Source: Fremontodendron californicum
Taxonomy: Eukaryota; Streptophyta; Magnoliopsida; Malvales; Malvaceae
Assembly (NCBI GenBank): GCA_030761205.1
Contig: JAULJL010000027.1
Location: 22,240,498 to 22,304,497 of the forward strand
DNA length: 64,000 bases
Reading direction: 5' to 3'
Part shown: positions 62,530 to 64,000 of the stretch, piece by piece
Layout: each line of letters starts with the position of its first letter
Numbering within the stretch: the stretch's first letter is position 1
Made by a program: the position numbers and the translations under genes
The notes under the pieces: generated by a model
Told to the model about the DNA's origin: nothing
Database searches by the model: none
What the model saw: the letters and a program-made list of their open reading frames with translations, nothing else

Positions 62530-64000
62530 TGATGGAAACTCAATTAAGAGTTGTAAACCCAAGTGCAGGTTATGTTCAAGTAATAAATTCTCGGGTGTCC
62601 GAGGTCGAACCACAGGGAAGCGTATTAGTAAGTATAAGTTTATAAATATATAAGAAAAAGAAAATAAACAAGATATTAGGGAATCAATAACAAAGAAAGT
62701 AAACAAGATATTAGAGAACAAAATAAACAAAATAACATAAAAGCAATTAAACAAGATATAAAAAAAACAATAAGAAAAGATGTTGAGGTTAGAGAATCCA
62801 CTCTTGGTGTTATGCTAAGATTAATCTTGTTTTATTACACAATTGAAATCCACACATAAGGGAGGTTCCAACCGGAAGGTTTAGCAATTCAGTCCAAATT
62901 GTCCAACGTCCATAGCATATGATATTATGTTCATTTGGTGTCCTCAAAACTCACAAAAAGAGTCCAAGCATTCCTTATGCCAAGGTATATGTCTACAACA
63001 AATCAAGGTTATGAAACCAAGCATTTACTGTGCCATTTTCATTGTCAATAATGAATCAAGATCTCTACTTTGCAAGTATGATTTTAAACCAAAAGAAAAT
63101 ATTATCTATACTAGTGTTTATAAATGATGATTCATTTTAGCTCATGTTTAAGAGACTAACCTTAGCATTTACCAAGAGCTTCACCTCATCACCTCAACAA
63201 TATGATTAGCAACGCATACTAGATATGAATAAAATGAAAAGAAATGTAAGAAGCATAAGTAAATAAAAAAAAAACTAGAGAAAGGAAAGAAGAAGAAAAC
63301 TTAGAGAATTTTACTACAAAGGCTAATATCCTACCAATGTATAATGTATCCCAATACTCATCCAAGGCCCTCTATTTATACACATTTTGGAGGGCTAAAT
63401 GACAAGAGACAAGCTTTACAAATTTCAAAGGTAGGTATAATAGGTGGGTGCATTTTTCTAACAATTTTCGTCATATTGTATGACAATTCTGATCAGCCAG
63501 CTTGATGGTCGATTTTGTCAATGTTGGAGGCTCGATCTGATAAAATGGTCTTCTAGAAAAATATACCCCTATCAGTTACGGATCCATAGCCGTTGGAATC
63601 AGATCATTTGCGCACGTGGATCGGGAGATATGGTCAAAATACCAAAACGGTGCAGAACAGACGTCATTGCACATCAGCCAACTTGATGGTCGATTTCGCT
63701 AGGGAAAACGACTCCGTTTCAAGAAGTGTAAAACATGAAAAAGATAGATATGCCTCTTAGCTTTGCAGGGATACAAAGTTCAGCCTTATTGCTTCAGTGA
63801 AACTCGAGATATAGCTGATATGGAAAAAGGTGTCGGAACTGGAACTGAACTGGATTTGTCCTTAATTCTAGTAATCTGAAATCACTCAAAGAAACTTGTG
63901 AAAAACACCAAATTACATAAAAATATAAAAGATCATAAACACAATTAGACTAAACAATAATAACTCGTATTTGACACAAAACAATAATAAAACATAACTA
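62530..64000 (-). repeat. 5' LTR of E9, cut by window edge
   Basis: Follows the left LTR base for base as far as I compared and stops 27 bp short of the expected GAGTTATCA end. The TATA box is in reverse at 63373-63380. Confidence 0.93.

Larger units (their letters stand above)
55299..64000 (-). mobile_element. E9: mosaic non-autonomous element, cut by the right window edge
   Basis: Two LTRs of the same apparent length (1498 bp, the right one missing its last 27 bp), primer site, a fused Gag-protease-integrase-end gene and the NABP-like gene. RT, RNase H and integrase core are absent, and LOG has been deleted. The LTR U3, 3' untranslated region and NABP-like gene are E7-like, while R-U5 and gag are from another Athila family. 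I noticed no LTR differences, so it is very young. The expected target duplicate is TAAGC (55294-55298). Confidence 0.92.

Noticed and set aside
1..64000. Ordinary host plant genes between elements
   Set aside because: Every stretch I followed could be assigned to an element, an LTR or a scrap of one. The LOG gene is inside LTR boundaries in all three copies.

Overview
The window looks like gene-poor, AT-rich plant heterochromatin, probably from a flowering plant. I see no host gene. Almost every base belongs to nested LTR retrotransposons of the Ty3/Gypsy Athila type. The evidence is long LTRs (about 1.5-2.1 kb), an 18-nt primer site complementary to the 3' end of plant tRNA-Asp, an FMDD reverse-transcriptase motif and a DLGAS protease motif. 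I number the elements E1-E9 from left to right; K and L are scraps.

Layout. E1 (1-3520, reverse, 5' LTR plus partial gag) sits in an LTR scrap K (3521-3630), which sits in scrap L (3631-3724). E2 (3913-13362, forward, complete but without pol; duplicated target site GTGCA) is inserted in E3 (3725-3912 and 13363-16197, reverse, decayed). E3 lies against E4 (16198-16641, forward LTR fragment). E5 (16642-22611 and 49717-51331, reverse, decayed, running off the right edge) is inserted in E4. E6 (22612-49716, reverse; target site ACAAG) is inserted in the pol of E5. E7 (26260-40012, forward; target site CAAGG) is inserted in the 3' untranslated region of E6 and looks fully intact. E8 (51332-55298, forward, 5'-deleted) sits in the gag of E5. 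E9 (55299 to the right edge, reverse) sits in the integrase of E8.

The notable system is an accessory cassette between pol and the 3' LTR. It has two intronless genes. The first encodes a 178-aa basic, cysteine-rich protein whose GRS-x2-A-KKRRA stretch followed by a Cys cluster resembles the nucleic-acid-binding proteins of carlaviruses and related plant viruses. The second encodes a 215-aa LOG-family protein (cytokinin riboside 5'-monophosphate phosphoribohydrolase fold, motif PGGLGTLEE). E7, E6 and E2 carry both genes. E9 keeps the first and has lost LOG by a short-repeat deletion. E5 has neither. E2 has lost all of pol but keeps both genes open. An element that could bind RNA, perhaps countering silencing, and release active cytokinin, perhaps driving cell division, would be a new kind of host-manipulating retrotransposon. 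That functional reading is inference.

The family is also modular in its control regions. U3, R-U5, a 16-bp tandem repeat and the 3' module have been exchanged between elements, and E9 is a clear mosaic. By eye, LTR pairs differ at about 4 positions (E7), 3 (E6) and 7 (E2), and I noticed none in E9, so these insertions are recent.
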